NCBI RefSeq assembly: GCF_036898095.1
Contig: NC_090739.1
Location: 59,796,301 to 59,860,300 of the forward strand
Origin: Palaemon carinicauda
Taxonomy: Eukaryota > Arthropoda > Malacostraca > Decapoda > Palaemonidae
Length of the DNA: 64,000 nucleotides
Reading direction: 5' to 3'
Position 1 is the stretch's first letter, and every line of letters begins with the position of its first letter. The position numbers and the translations under genes are program-made. A model generated the notes under the pieces. That model was not told the DNA's origin. It made no database searches and saw only the letters and a list, made by a program, of their open reading frames with translations. Positions 1 to 11,936 of this stretch are shown here, one piece after another.

Positions 1-1415
1 TATCTAGGGTTCAAATTACAGAAAAGACAATTCGTCTTCAGAGCCATGCCCTTCGGCTTAAACATAGCCCCAAAGGTATTCACCAAGCTTGCGAATGCAG
101 TCATTCATCAATTACGCCTAAAGGGAATCCAGGTGGCAGCCTAATTGAACAACTGGCTGGTGTGGGCAGCATCCAAGGAAGAGTGTACGCAAGCCTCCAA
201 GGAAGTGATCCAGTTCCTGGAACACCTAGGATTCAAGATCAACTTGGAAAAGTCTCGTCTTTCTCCAGCTCAGAAGTTCCAGTGGCTGGGTGTCCACTGG
301 GACTTACAGTCACACTGCCTTTCCATTCCATCAAAGAAGAGGAAAGAGATAGCGGGATCTGTCAAGAGACTCCTTCAATCTGCCCGGATATCAAGAAGGC
401 AACAGGAGAGCGTGTTGGGGTCCCTCCAGTTTGCCTCAGTGGCAGATTCAGTGTTGAGAGCACAATTAAAAGATGCATCAGGAGTTTGGATAAAATACGC
501 TTCAAACGCTCGAAGAGATCTAAAGAAGCCCTTACCAAATCGTCTGCAATCCCTACTCAAGCCATGGTCGGAGGTCAAGAACCTAAAGAAGAAGGTACCC
601 TTGCAACCACCTCCACCGTCAGCCACCGTTCACACGGACGCCTCAAGTGAGGGGTGGGGAGGCCACTCTCATCATCGGAAAGTCCAAGGAACCTGGTCTC
701 CCCTCTTCAGAACCTTCCACATCAACTTTCTGGAAGCCATGGCAGTTTTTCTCTCACTGAAAAAACTGAAACTTCACTGCTCGATCCACATTCGCCTGGT
801 CCTAGACAGCGAGGTTGTAATGAGATGCTTCAATCAACAGGACTCGAGATTGCCTCATCTGAATCAGGTAATACTGGCCATCCTCCGTTTAGCGGAGAAG
901 AAGAGATGGCACTTGTCAGCAGTCCACCTTCAAGGATTCTGCAATGTGATGGCGGACGCTCTTTCCAGGTTCAACCCAGTAGATTCGGAATGGTCCCTAG
1001 ATGCAAGATCATTCTCCTTCATCTTACGCAAATTCCCAGGACTGCAGATAGACCTCTTCGCAACGAGAGACAAGAAGAAGCTACCCCGGTACATAGCCCC
1101 GTACGAGGATCCCCTAGCGGAAGCAACGGACGCGATGAATATAGACTGGAACAGATGTCCAAGATATACCTGTTCCCTCCAACTAACCTTCTGCTGAAAG
1201 TCCTTGACAAGCTGAGATCCTTTCGCGGGACAGCAGCGATAGTGGCCCACAAATGGCCCAACAGTGTCTGGTTCCCCCTAGTTACGGAACTATGCCTGAA
1301 GCTGATCCCGTTGCCGGATCCAGTTCTGACTCAGCAAGTGCAGAAATTGACTGTCTCCGCTTCATCACTGAAGTCCCAGAACCTTCATCTCATGATTTTC
1401 TCACCTTGGCAGTCA
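1..1415 (+). pseudogene. DIRS RT-RNase H-methyltransferase-like polyprotein, D1 (broken)
   Basis: This would copy element RNA into DNA. Frame 1 carries the RT thumb and RNase H, with TDAS near 637, the LEAMAV helix, LDSEV and ADALSR marking the acidic residues. A Dam-like region beginning IDLFAT follows. The RT active site, AYLDDW in element A, reads stop-L-N-N here at 142-153, so both catalytic Asp are lost. Compared with A, one base is missing near 1156, which moves the FPP-containing part of the methyltransferase-like region into frame 3 as far as about 1415. The end overlaps the recombinase frame, as in other DIRS copies here. Confidence 0.85.
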
Positions 1416-2349
1416 ATTAAAGGTTCGGGATTTCAAAAGACAGTATCGACTTCTTAGAAGAGTACAAGTCAAAGTCAACCAGAACACAATATGAGTCTTC
1501 CTGGAAAAAATGGGTCGCCTTCATCAATGCAAAGAAACCTAAGGAGATTTCTACGGATTTTTGCCTGTCCTTCTTCATCCATCTCCATGAACTAGGTCTA
1601 GCAGCCAATACGATCACTACGTGCAAATCCGCCCTATCCAGACCAGTGCTTTACGCCTTTCAGGTAGACTTCTCTAACGAAATCTTCAACAAGATTCCCA
1701 AATCCTGCGCTAAACTTTGGCCCGCAGCCCCTCCTAAGCCCATTTCATGGTCTCTGGACAAGGTTCTTCACTTAGCATCAACTCTGAACAATGAAGATTG
1801 TTCGCTAAAGGACTTGACTCAAAAGGTGATATTCTTATTTGCACTAGCCTCGGGAGCCAGAGTCAGCGAAATAGTGGCCCTCTCGAGGGTTGATGGCCAC
1901 ATTCAGTTCACAGACTGCGGAGAACTGAACCTCTTTCCGGACCCAACGTTTCTCGCCAAGAACGAGCTGCCCACTAAGAGATGGGGTCCCTGTAGAATCT
2001 GCCCTCTGAAGGAAGAAGCATCCCTCTGCCCAGTGGAATGCCTGAAGGCTTTAAGGGAGGTCAGCTTTTCAGGGGAGAAACATCAGGTTCAACGTTATCC
2101 TTGAAACAGATAAGGGCAAAAATCACCTATTTCAATCGCAGAGCAGATCCAAACAGTACACCCACATGTCATGATCCGAGGAAAGTTGCCTCGTTCCTTA
2201 ATTTCTTTCAGACTATGTCATTTGAAAGCCTTCGCGCTTATACTGGATGGAAGTCATCCAGAGTCTTCTTCAAACACTACGCGAAGCAATTTCAGGAAAT
2301 AAAACATTTCGTGGTGGCAGTAGGTAGTGTTCTAAAACCTGCCGCCTGA
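1340..2349 (+). pseudogene. DIRS tyrosine recombinase, D1 (broken)
   Basis: This tyrosine recombinase (phage integrase family) would insert the circular DNA copy into the genome. The N-terminal SAM-like part and the first catalytic Arg (GARVSEI) lie in frame 2. The HDPR box, GWKSSR and the nucleophile Tyr of FFKHYAK lie in frame 1 at about 2170-2290. A TAA stop at 1418-1420 and a deletion of roughly 20-30 bases near 2050, relative to A, break the gene. All catalytic residues are otherwise readable. It ends at 2349 with a Pro-Ala-Ala tail like that of A. Confidence 0.88.
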
Positions 2350-3258
2350 CCTCTGCGAAGAACAGTGTACTATTTGGGACTTTTTAGTGAAGGGTGTACA
2401 TGATAGACTCTTAAGGTATATCATGTGAGTAATGTGTCTAGTGACGACACTATAAACTGTTCTAACTACACAGGTGACATTCAGCATAATATACCAACAC
2501 ATGTGCCATGCATATTTATATGCATAGTGTTCCTTGTAACAACAGAATACATAGTGAAATCTTTACATATTTCCCATAGAGTGGCTTGTGTTCCCTTTTT
2601 CAGGTGAAGCTTAATTTATTTCTGTTATTACTAATTATGCTCTTATGCAGATTCATTCAGCATAAATTGAAATTGTAATTGATTGTTACAACCATGATTT
2701 CTATTTTTATTTTTGTAATAAACAATAGTAGGAATCTTTGCGTCTCATTTCGCCCCAAATATTCTAAACTTTATATAAATGTCAGAGCATCTTTTGATCC
2801 TATTATTATCTAGGAAAACACTAGGAACTGAGGTTATTACTGTTCCGAGCAACCAGGTAAGGACTCATTGTACTAAAGTGTCTATCTTACTGAACTAATG
2901 TTTCCTACATGCATTTAAAACTGTCTGTCTCTATTAACATCCAGACCCGGGAGGTTTTCAGTAACCTACACAGATCAATACCATCTAAGTACAATCTATG
3001 CTTTACGTATATGACGACACTAATATACAAACTGTTTGCTAGTCTGTTCCTTGAACTCATAATCCTCTGGTTTTTTCCTAAAGTCTACCCAGACTCTTCC
3101 CTGTAGGGGGCAGGAAGCGCTGACATTTGATATGATCAGTTGAATGATGTTTTAACGGTAACATCAAGTGTCTATAGGTCCCGAGGGCCAAAATGAAAAT
3201 TTATCTCGAGATGAACGGCACTATTGAAAATCCACAGATACATTAATGCTCTGGTAAA

Positions 3259-3352
3259 CTTCCATCAGGACGACATGGCCTGAGCCCAAAATACGGATTT
3301 TGAGCGAAGCGAAAAATCTATTTTTGGGTGAGGTAGCCATGTTGTCCTGATG
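3259..3352 (+). repeat. internal complementary region (ICR) of D1
   Basis: The left half is the reverse complement of a DIRS left end (CCATCAGGACGACATGG then GAGCCCAAAA). The right half is the reverse complement of the right end at 3960-4026. In DIRS elements this region is thought to template completion of the ends and circle formation. The halves meet at a short A-run. Confidence 0.85.
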
Positions 3353-3654
3353 GACCCGCCCTCCTTTTGACAAAGGATAACGATTCCCTCCTTAACCTTT
3401 TTACCACCAAGGTAAGGTTAAATTTTAGAGCAAATTTTGCTATATATTTTTTCAAATTGTTTTATCAGCCTTAATTTTTGTTATAGAGAGGTCAGGTTGG
3501 TCTCATTCTTTTGGAAAATGCCTGAAGTTTCTCGTTAGATTATCAAAAGCATGCAAAAACATGTAAATAACAGTGTTTTGCAAGAACGTACAGGTACGTC
3601 CTTTGGGGGCGAAAGGGCTAATATACTGTATCTGTTACACCCACAAAGCTACAA

Positions 3655-4026
3655 AGAATGGCTAGATGGTGCCACGAGGCGGCGGGGTGGCGCCTATTTA
3701 CAGTACAGTAGGAGCGTTGCCTTAATAATGGCTCTCCTATATTCTTGCCACTTTTTCCCCTCGAAGCAAAAACGCTATTAGGGGTGTAGATAGCTATGTG
3801 ACGTGTCAACAAAACGTCCTCTGATTTTATGCGATATCCCTTATTAAAAATCTTCAAGGGATATTCGCTCCAGGAGTTAGAATTCTGGATACCTTTGGTA
3901 AATTCTCTAGGATATATCACTGTAGTCAAATATAACCTAGGAAGCTACTAACGAAGGAACTTTCATCAGGACGACATGGCTACCTCACCCAAAAATAGAT
4001 TTTTCGCTCCGCTCAAAATCCGTTTT
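3655..4026 (+). repeat. right inverted terminal repeat of D1
   Basis: The sequence matches, with divergence, the right terminal repeat of element A at 31739-32120. It includes the block CGCTCCAGGAGTTAGAATTC and ends CATCAGGACGACATGGC, then a T-rich tail, then CCGTTTT. The left partner lies outside the window. The inner limit is approximate. Confidence 0.75.
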
Positions 4027-4349
4027 CTCACCACTACCTGTACTGAAACTCAGCTTCTTAGGCACCTTGATTATAGGTAAAATCAAAATCGAAATGTGAG
4101 AAAACGAAGAAAATAAGCACTGTTAATAACAGACCAAACAGAGGACAACCACACAATACACACAAGAACAGAAAATAGAGCACTCGACGCTCAATGGCGT
4201 TCCTCTTACGTGCTGCCATCTACCAGCGTAAACAAGATCTACATCGGATGTTGGAGCATTACTTCAGGTGTCGAGACAAAAATTTTATGGAATTTTACTT
4301 CGAATGTTAGAACAATCGTATGTAAAGACAATCGTATGTAGAGGTTCCA

Positions 4350-4352
<3 letters not shown>
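4027..4352. other. unassigned sequence between D1 and the TA repeat
   Basis: I see no gene and no recognisable element. An 11-base word, AATCGTATGTA, occurs twice between about 4314 and 4341, just before the TA repeat. This looks like the degraded edge of a dispersed repeat, but I cannot name it. Confidence 0.4.
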
Positions 4353-4785
<433 letters not shown>

Positions 4786-4787
4786 TT

Positions 4788-5450
4788 ATTGGTAGTAGGT
4801 TGGCCAAGGCACCAGCCGCCCGTTGAAATACTACCGCCAGAGAGTTATGGGGTCCTTTGACTGGCCAGACAGTACTACGTTGGATCCTTCTCTTTGGTTA
4901 CGGTTCTTTCTCTTTGCCTACACATACGCCGAATAGTCTGGCCTATTCTTAACAGATTCTCCTCTGTCCTCACACACCTGACAACACTGAGGTTACTAAA
5001 CAATTCTTCTTCGCTCAAGGGGTTAACTACTGCACTGTATTTGTTCTGTGGCTACTTTCCTCTTAGTAAGGGTAGAGGAGACTCTTTAGCTATGGTAAGC
5101 AGCTCTTCTAGGAGAAGGACACTCCAAAATCAAACCATTGTTCTCTAGTCTTGGGTAGTGCCATAGCCTCTGTACCATGGTCTTCCACTGTCTTGGGTTA
5201 GAGTTCTCTTGCTTGAGGGTACAATCAGGCACACTATTCTATTTAATTTCTCTTCCTCTTGTTTTGTTAAAGTTTTCATAGTTTATATAGGAAATATTTA
5301 TTTTAATGTTACTCTTCTTAAAATATTTTATTTTTCCTTCTTTCCTTTCCTTACTGGGCTATTTTCCCTGTTGGGGCCCCTGGGCTTATAGCATTTTGCT
5401 TTTCCAGCTAGGGTTGTAGCTTAGCAAATAATAATAATAATAATAATAAT
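4788..5450 (+). mobile_element. SINE-like or non-autonomous retrotransposon copy with (AAT)n tail
   Basis: A non-coding block of about 640 bp begins GGTAGTAGGTTGGCC, includes CTGGCCAGACAGTACTAC, and ends GGGTTGTAGCTTAGC followed by (AAT)n. A 3' tail of short A-rich repeats is usual for non-LTR retroposons and sets the orientation. From memory, unchecked, very similar blocks are common in palaemonid and other decapod sequences. No long frame has domain similarity that I recognise. It sits between two TA arrays. Confidence 0.6.
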
Positions 5451-5514
5451 ATATATATAATATATATACATATATTTATATAATATATATATGTATATAT
5501 ATTTATATATACAT

Positions 5515-5586
<72 letters not shown>
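5447..5586. repeat. (TA)n microsatellite joined to the (AAT)n tail
   Basis: TA repeats with TTTA, CATA and TATG interruptions run from the end of the (AAT)n tail directly to the start of DIRS element C, hiding that element's T-rich tip. Confidence 0.95.
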
Positions 5587-5588
<2 letters not shown>

Positions 5589-6006
5589 GCTCGAGCCATG
5601 TCGTGCTGATGGAATTTCCTCATTGGCATCTTCTACTCGGGATATTTCTGAGAGTGATATACCAGAGAAATTTACCTTAGAGGTATCACGAAATTCTCTT
5701 CTCCGGAGCGAATATCCCGAGAGATATAGTGTATAAATCGGGGACATGTTAATAACAAGCCATGGTTATCCTTCCCCAAATAGAGTTAACCTTGGGTCGA
5801 ATGTTAAGGGATAGGGTAGGATACGTGGGTGAGAGAGCCGTTACAAATCCCGATCTTAAGGATCTGCTACATCTAACACACTTCCTGTTGATCTATTCCC
5901 CTTGGCAGCGCCATCTTTGCTGTTCTCTTGGAGACTTTCTGCTAGTTTTCTTTGCTTTTTTATGTGGTTTTTTTTTTAATCATGAATGCTTCAACTTATT
6001 CCTCCT
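5587..6006 (+). mobile_element. DIRS element C, 5' terminal repeat and leader (fragment)
   Basis: It starts GGGCTCGAGCCATGTCGTGCTGATGG and follows the left terminal repeat of element A, including CCAGAGAAATTTACCTTAG and a GGAGCGAATATCCC block. The leader is cut at 6006 by the BEL element and resumes at 22592 after the BEL target duplication. The remainder was displaced by B3 and is not seen in the window. No coding part of C is visible. Confidence 0.75.
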
Positions 6007-7026
6007 TATTCGGAATAATAGAGATGAAAATCATGAATCTATGCTAAATAATTCATTAACAATATTCATTAAAATAAATTATATCCTGAAACATAAATAA
6101 ATCCTATACGGCGAAAAATTACGTCACCTAGATTCTTTCTTCGGCACTGGCTACGAAGCTCTATCTGCCTTCTAATAAATCGAACCCATGAAAAGATATG
6201 AAAGAATTAACACCCAACAAGTTCAAAGGTAATAAGTTAAAATTAATATTAAATTAATTTATAGGATCTTGCTGAGAATAATATGTAAATTAACATTAAT
6301 TATAGGATGCGAGCTTATTATTAATAGGTTCAGTGAATACGCATTTTTAAAACGACAACTTTAAACTCTAGTTCGGTGTGCCAACAGAACGAGACCTACA
6401 TCAAAGAATGCCTCGCGCTGCTTGTTCAAGTGAAAGGATCCTCCATAAGCGTGATTGAATTTCCTAATAATCGACAGCACCATCTTCACAGTCGAAAGCA
6501 TTACTAAGATAAGCAAATCCAGGCGATCCACATTACCACTCATCCACCGAAGGTAGGGATGATGATCGTGAAGGTCCTACAGTTCATCCATCTTATTGAA
6601 TGGGGCAACAAGTATCACCATATATACCTGTAAGGAAGCTTTGGAGAGTTAAATGTTCGCAGTGGAAGGCGAAAGTAATCTGGTGTCCTGTCACTCCGTC
6701 AGGGCTAACTTCCGAAGTAAACGTCGTACAACAAACTTTGATAGAAATAACAAGAGCAACAACTGAATACTAGTTACGCTCGGAAAGGCAGTAAATGGGT
6801 CTCAAGCTGTTTGGGCACACTTATGGAATTAATAAAATGCAGCAAGATCCTCTTAAATCTACTCAAGTTAATTTTACTTTAAAAGAAAAATATTAAAAAG
6901 AGAATCTTCAAAGCAACATCTAATCTAAATTATTTCACGTCAAGTTTATCCGTGAAAAGAAAAAGGGAATAGTGAACAGAATTTCATACGTATCTAAATG
7001 ATATGCTAATATAACATTTCTGTACA
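6007..7026 (-). repeat. 3' LTR of the BEL/Pao element
   Basis: This is the downstream LTR in element sense. On the plus strand it runs from TATTCGGAATAATA to TGTACA and aligns along its length with 21565-22586, with scattered substitutions and indels. The (A)18 run at about 7036 lies just outside it. Confidence 0.9.
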
Positions 7027-7453
7027 CTCCCAGCAAAAAAAAAAAAAAAAAATTAAATTATTCATATAATTTAATAATTCAAAACCGAAGATTTAAATCC
7101 CTACTTGTGATATACAAAAAATAGAACATATAGAACATATACATATAAGACCAAAGAATAACTAATCTTTACCTTAAAAACATTGTTTAAACCATCATCT
7201 AAAATTCTCTTATTGCTCTTACAAACCTCGGCTGAGGCTCTTCTTTTCGAGTAATTCGAGGTTCTTCAATAATTTCAACATCTGAAGTTTTATCCTTCTG
7301 AATTTCCTCATTAGCCTTTTTAGGTAGTTATAGAAGTACAAGGTTAGACACATTTCTCTTTGTAACTTCTCTAGTTTTACCCTTCAATGCTATAGCACCC
7401 GTAACTTTTCCCAAATCATGTGTTACAATTTCTTTTAAAACTCCTACAGGATA
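7027..7453 (-). other. BEL/Pao 3' untranslated region
   Basis: This lies between the integrase stop and the 3' LTR. In element sense it holds a run of T followed by GCTGGGAG directly before the LTR, the place expected for the polypurine tract. No gene is seen. Confidence 0.5.
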
Positions 7454-8974
7454 CTAACTTGGTTTACTATCTGGCTCCTTAATTAGTACTATATCATCTT
7501 TCAGCAAGGCTTTATGCTTGATAGGAAGATACCTATTCTTAACATCCACTTCCTGTTGTGTTAAAAACTCAGAATGGTACAAATCTATGAGATTGCTCCT
7601 AACCTTTGTCAATTGGAAATAGCTATCTTTAATCTTACATGTTGGATCTATATTAAACGTAGGATCTTCAACATTATCTGGATTTTTCTGCAAATCTGGA
7701 ATTACATTAACAGAAATAAGGTCATATCCCCGAACCAAGTTTTCTGGAGTAATAGGTTCAAGAAAGGATTCGTCAATGTCTCCTTCACGTAAGGCTTCTT
7801 TGAAGGCAATTAGTCTCCTATTGACAAGGTGCACAGTCTGCGTCACTAAAAACTCAAAGTCCATAAGGTTCAGTACATTATTTTTTGTTGAACTATAAAT
7901 CAATTTCTCAGTTAACTTAGCGCAACTTTCCACCATTGACCCTAGCTCAATGCGACCCTTGAAAAAGTGCTCAAATTGAATTTATTTAACACTACTTTCT
8001 TCCAAATGTAACTTTACCTCTGATCTTTTAAGAAGTCTGAGATAGTATTTGCACCCGCGAACACCTGAGTTCCCGAATACGGTATGCACAACTCGGGCAA
8101 TCCAAACTCAAAGCAATGTATCTGGAAGGCTCTAAGATATTCTTTGACACTCATGTCATAGCAAAGTTTCAAGATAATTACCCTACTCCAGTTAAATGAA
8201 ATGCACAATAACCAAACCTTTACCATATGATTATTTGAATGAACAAAATAAGACCCATATAATCCATAGAAACATACCTGAAAGGTATTTCTGGTACATT
8301 AATCCTGAAATCCCTCTAAGAGTTCTGATTAAGTTTGATTGCCCTTTCATTAAATCGCCTACACAATAAACAAGATTTTAGTACTTCTTTAACAGTAAAA
8401 AATACTTTGGTACCCAAAAATCTTCCCGCATCTCTGACAAAAGAGAATACACACCTGCATGAGCAAACCGTTCATGATAATCTCTGATGATCAATTTAGT
8501 TAAGATACTATCTCTAAACAGTAAGATAGGAAACATGTACCTCCCACCATCCTTTATCCTTGACAGCTTACTCCGTACTCTTAAAAGTCATTCTCTGTCC
8601 ATATAAACAATATGCTGGCTAACTATTCTTGACACATCTTTAAGTAAACGTTCACAAGAATAGAAATAATCAAACACTTCAGGAAAGAAGCATTTCTGTT
8701 CTCTGGATAGCAACAATCGACTAACATCTGCAAAAAAGTTATGGTCAGTATCCAAACTTTCAAAATGATCAAATGTATCAGGGTTCATAGCTTTCACTTT
8801 AACCTTTAACTTATTAACGAACATTAAAACATTGCGGTAAATTAAGATCGGACTATGGAAACTGGAAATTCTATTAGTCATGAGCATATGTTCAGTTTCG
8901 ATTGCCTTATTGTGGAAAGAGATAGTCAAGGCCGATATAGGCACCCGGACTCCCATTTTTGGATCAGGTACCAT
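7454..8974 (-). pseudogene. BEL/Pao integrase (broken)
   Basis: The integrase would join element DNA to the host genome. In element sense, an N-terminal part with a Cys/His-rich look lies at 8974-8588, a core fragment at 8226-8014 (EYLRAFQIHCFEFGLPEL, then a GTQVF stretch), and a C-terminal part at 7936-7454 ending in a DUF5641-like stretch (YLPIKHKALLKDDIVL). The core motif that normally reads S-D-x-G-T reads P-Y-S-G-T here, so the second catalytic Asp appears lost. Stops and frame changes separate the three parts. Confidence 0.7.
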
Positions 8975-10128
8975 AAATGTAAAAAATCTTCTTTACTGTG
9001 TTCAAACCTTCGAGAACCTAAAGTATCTGGACCTGCAAAATAGTTAGTTTTATTTAATTGCTTATAAGAAAGGCTGCAAGTAATACAGTCTCCTGGGTTT
9101 CCTACTACTAAAATAAAAGAGAACCTCATCGTATGTTTGGAACACATATTAATGGCATTAACAAAGACAGAACATTTCTGTAATTTATTAAGCTTATTAG
9201 TGTAGGAATATATCCAAGACAAAGCTACAAGGCTGTCAGAATACACACCTAATTCCTCAATGTTTATTGGTTTCATACATAAAGGAACTGATAATTCTTG
9301 ATACAAATCAAGAAGACATTCAACTGCGAAGACGATTCCCTGTAGTTCAAGTGAAGGCATACTTTTGGATTCTAGATTTTTACTAACAATGCGATTTTTT
9401 GCAAGGATAAAATTCAGTTTGCCTGTAGAAATACATTGTACATAGATAACACCAAACATTACTTTACTGCTATCAGCAAAAGCCAATAACCTGTAAGTAT
9501 CATTCCTGCTTCCAGCAAACCTAGAAACTTTGATGACAGGAGAGGAGTTGGCCTGTTTAGCAATATTTTGCCATTCTCTCTGGCGATCCTTATCCAATGG
9601 TTGATCCCAACCTACGTCTTTATCACACTGTAATTTGTGTAGGAAAAGTCTGCTACGATTAAGTAAAGGGCTACTGAAATTATAAAGATCAAACCTTGAA
9701 GCTATTTTACGTAAGATTCCCTGTAGTTCAAGTGAAGGCATACTTTTGGATTCTAGATTTTTACTAACAATGCGATTATTTGCCAGGATAAAATTCAGTT
9801 TGCCTGTAGAAACACGTTGTACATAGATAACAACACCAAACATTACTTTACTACTATCAGCAAAAGCCAATAACCTGTAAGTATCATTCCTGCTTCCGGC
9901 AAACCAAGGAACTTTGATGACAGGAGAGGAGTTGGCCTGTTTAGCAATATTTTGCCATTCTCTCTGATGACCTACGTCTTTATCACACGGTAATTTGTGT
10001 AGAAAAAGTCTGCTATGATTAAGTAAAGGGCCACTGAAATTATAAAGATCAAACCGAGAAGCTATTTTACGTAAGATTTCCCTTTTCGTATGTGCCTTTG
10101 TATCAAGATTAATGGGCTTGGTGCTCAA
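8926..10128 (-). pseudogene. BEL/Pao RNase H region with internal tandem duplication
   Basis: A 400-residue open frame covers the RT connection and the RNase H-like domain (AFADSSKVMFGV, SLELQGIVFAVECL, VYSDSLVALSWI). A block of about 121-127 residues, from ILRKIASRFDLYNF to SMPSLELQG, occurs twice in a row (10077-9715 and 9714-9334 in element sense). The repeats are similar but not identical, and the second has six extra residues. Both repeat lengths are multiples of three, so the frame stays open. The duplication doubles the segment with the first RNase H Asp and is not usual for the family. The upstream join to the RT is broken. Confidence 0.8.
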
Positions 10129-10146
10129 AGTGTCCTTTTCACGATT

Positions 10147-10677
10147 CTACACAAGTCCTAGTAATTTTACTTCTGGTTTTGTCTTGCATTTAGTTTCAGA
10201 ATCTATAATTTCTTGAAATTCAGGTTCATTTGTTATGAACTGCTGCAAACTAAACTGGTATGGCTCAAAAATACCCTTAACTTTTCCATAGGCCCATTTA
10301 AGGTCTACAGGAGAATCAAAAGCTATGGCACAATTATCCATGTAACATAACTAATATATTAACTCTACTAGAGAGGCATATTCACCTTCAATATCCAATA
10401 TCAATATTTTATAAAGAGCTTTCAGTAGCAATGAAGGGCTACATTTCAACCCAAAACTCAACCTTACATTTCTGTAACTTACAATAGTAAAATCATTCCT
10501 CTCCACATCACGATACCATAAACAAAGTAATCTATTGCTGTCTACTTCACTTAAATTCAAACTATTAAATGCATTGCATATATCAAAACATAGAAAATTA
10601 GATCTAAATCTTAAATGCGATAGAGCAGCTACAATTTTTCTATTCAAAGTTGGACCAGGAAAACGGAATTTGAGCAA
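10147..10677 (-). pseudogene. BEL/Pao reverse transcriptase, C-terminal part
   Basis: This part resumes just after the DIRS B2 insertion. Readable motifs include GPTLNRKI, FLCFDICNAFNSLNL (RT motif A with the catalytic Asp), LLCLWYRDVE and LSFGLKCSPSLL in 10677-10351, then DNCAIAFDSPVDLKWAYG (motif C region, D-N rather than D-D) in 10341-10147. A stop separates the two frames. The first 18 residues of the open frame read into the terminus of B2 and are not BEL sequence. Confidence 0.85.
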
Positions 10678-11035
10678 AGCGAAAAATCTATTTTTGGGTG
10701 ATATGGCTATGTCATCCTGATGGAAGGTTCCTTTAGGCAGCTTTCTAAGGGATATTTGGCTACAGTGACACTCCCAGAGAATTAACTACAGGTTTCCAGA
10801 ATTCTAACTCCTGGCACGAGTATCCTTAATATAACTTTTAAGGATATCGCATAATATCAGGGGACGTATTTCATGATACGACACATGGCAATCTTCACCC
10901 CGAATAGATTTTACGTTTTGATTGGGAAGAGTGGCGAAATTGAAGGGGAGCCGTTATCAGGGTTACCCGGTGGATCCCCTCCCAGTACTACTACGGCGTA
11001 ACTATTCCTTGTTGCATTTAAGCATGAATAGCCGC
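10660..11035 (-). repeat. right inverted terminal repeat of B2
   Basis: This is an inverted copy of 18685-19014, including the blocks ATTCTAACTCCTGGC and GGATCCCCTCCCAGTACTAC. It carries an outer extension (AAAACGGAATTTGAGCAAAGC then TCTATTTTTGGG) that the left repeat lacks. The same asymmetry is seen in element A. The inner limit is approximate. Confidence 0.85.
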
Positions 11036-11103
11036 AGATAGAGTAGTTTCGGGTGGGGACTTTCGTTACATAGTTGTATACTCCTTTTTGAAAGAAGGGA
11101 GGG

Positions 11104-11200
11104 TCCATCAGGACGACATGGCCACATCACCCAAAAATAGATTTTTTGCTTTGCTCAAAAATCCGTTTTTTGGGCTCAGCCAATGTCGTCCTGATGGAAG
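11104..11200 (-). repeat. internal complementary region (ICR) of B2
   Basis: It reads CCATCAGGACGACATGGC, a T-rich middle, then GGGCTCAGCC and GTCGTCCTGATGGAAG on the plus strand. The two halves are the complements of the two element tips and meet at a T-run. The role is the same as for the other ICRs. Confidence 0.85.
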
Positions 11201-11936
11201 TTTACCAGAGAATTACTTAAAAGTACTATATCTGTGGGTTTGTATAAGTGCCTTTACTTTGACTGAGTTCCTTATATGGTCTCCCAGACCTTACATATAT
11301 GGCATTACCGTTATTTGTCACATCCATTAAGTTTAGAAGTAACTTAGGGCTTCCTGCCCCTGCATGGAAATTGACGATATAGACTATAAGGTGTCAAAGT
11401 TTGTATTCCGTAGGAACAAAGTGGAACTTTTAAAGATTACCAGGTTGTTCTTTCAGAGGTTATACTCTCAAGTATGTTATTTTAGGAAAAAGATAAAAGG
11501 CTCTGGATCGTTTATTCGTATCCATGCAGGGCGAATAAGACGCAGATACATTTATATGTATTTTATTTGTATAGACAAATATAAAAATACAAAAGCAAAA
11601 TGTATCAAAAATAGAATCCTTGTGACATTTCAACATCTTTGGGTATAAATATTTTTAACCTGTAAGGGAAGAAATACATATGTTATAGATCATCCATTGG
11701 TGCCAGTCACTATTGTGAAATTATCTGATTGATTTCACTTAGATGTTGGATATGTTTCTATGTTTCAACACTGTGTACAAATGTTCACACGACACTGGTG
11801 TTATGTCTACACTATTTGGAATAGTCCGAAATTCACCATAGTGATTTTCATTAAAAGGTATTACACTCAAAGATGCTATTACCTGTTCACCCAGTCCACT
11901 GTTAAGTTCCAAAACAGTCCATTGTTCATCGCAGCA
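11201..11936 (-). other. B2 3' untranslated region
   Basis: No gene is seen. It shares a short block with A and D1 (GGGGCAGGAAGC in element sense, near 11346-11358), which marks the run-up to the ICR in all three elements. Confidence 0.6.

Larger units (their letters stand above)
1..4026 (+). mobile_element. DIRS-like tyrosine-recombinase retrotransposon D1, 3' half
   Basis: The window opens inside the reverse transcriptase of this element. Order on the plus strand is RT, RNase H, methyltransferase-like region, tyrosine recombinase, an untranslated 3' region (2350-3258, no gene seen), an internal complementary region (3259-3352) and the right inverted terminal repeat ending in CCGTTTT at 4026. 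This is the DIRS architecture. The copy is dead: it has several stops, frameshifts and a lost RT active site. It is closest to element A in its coding sequence and 3' end. The 5' half lies outside the window. Confidence 0.9.
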
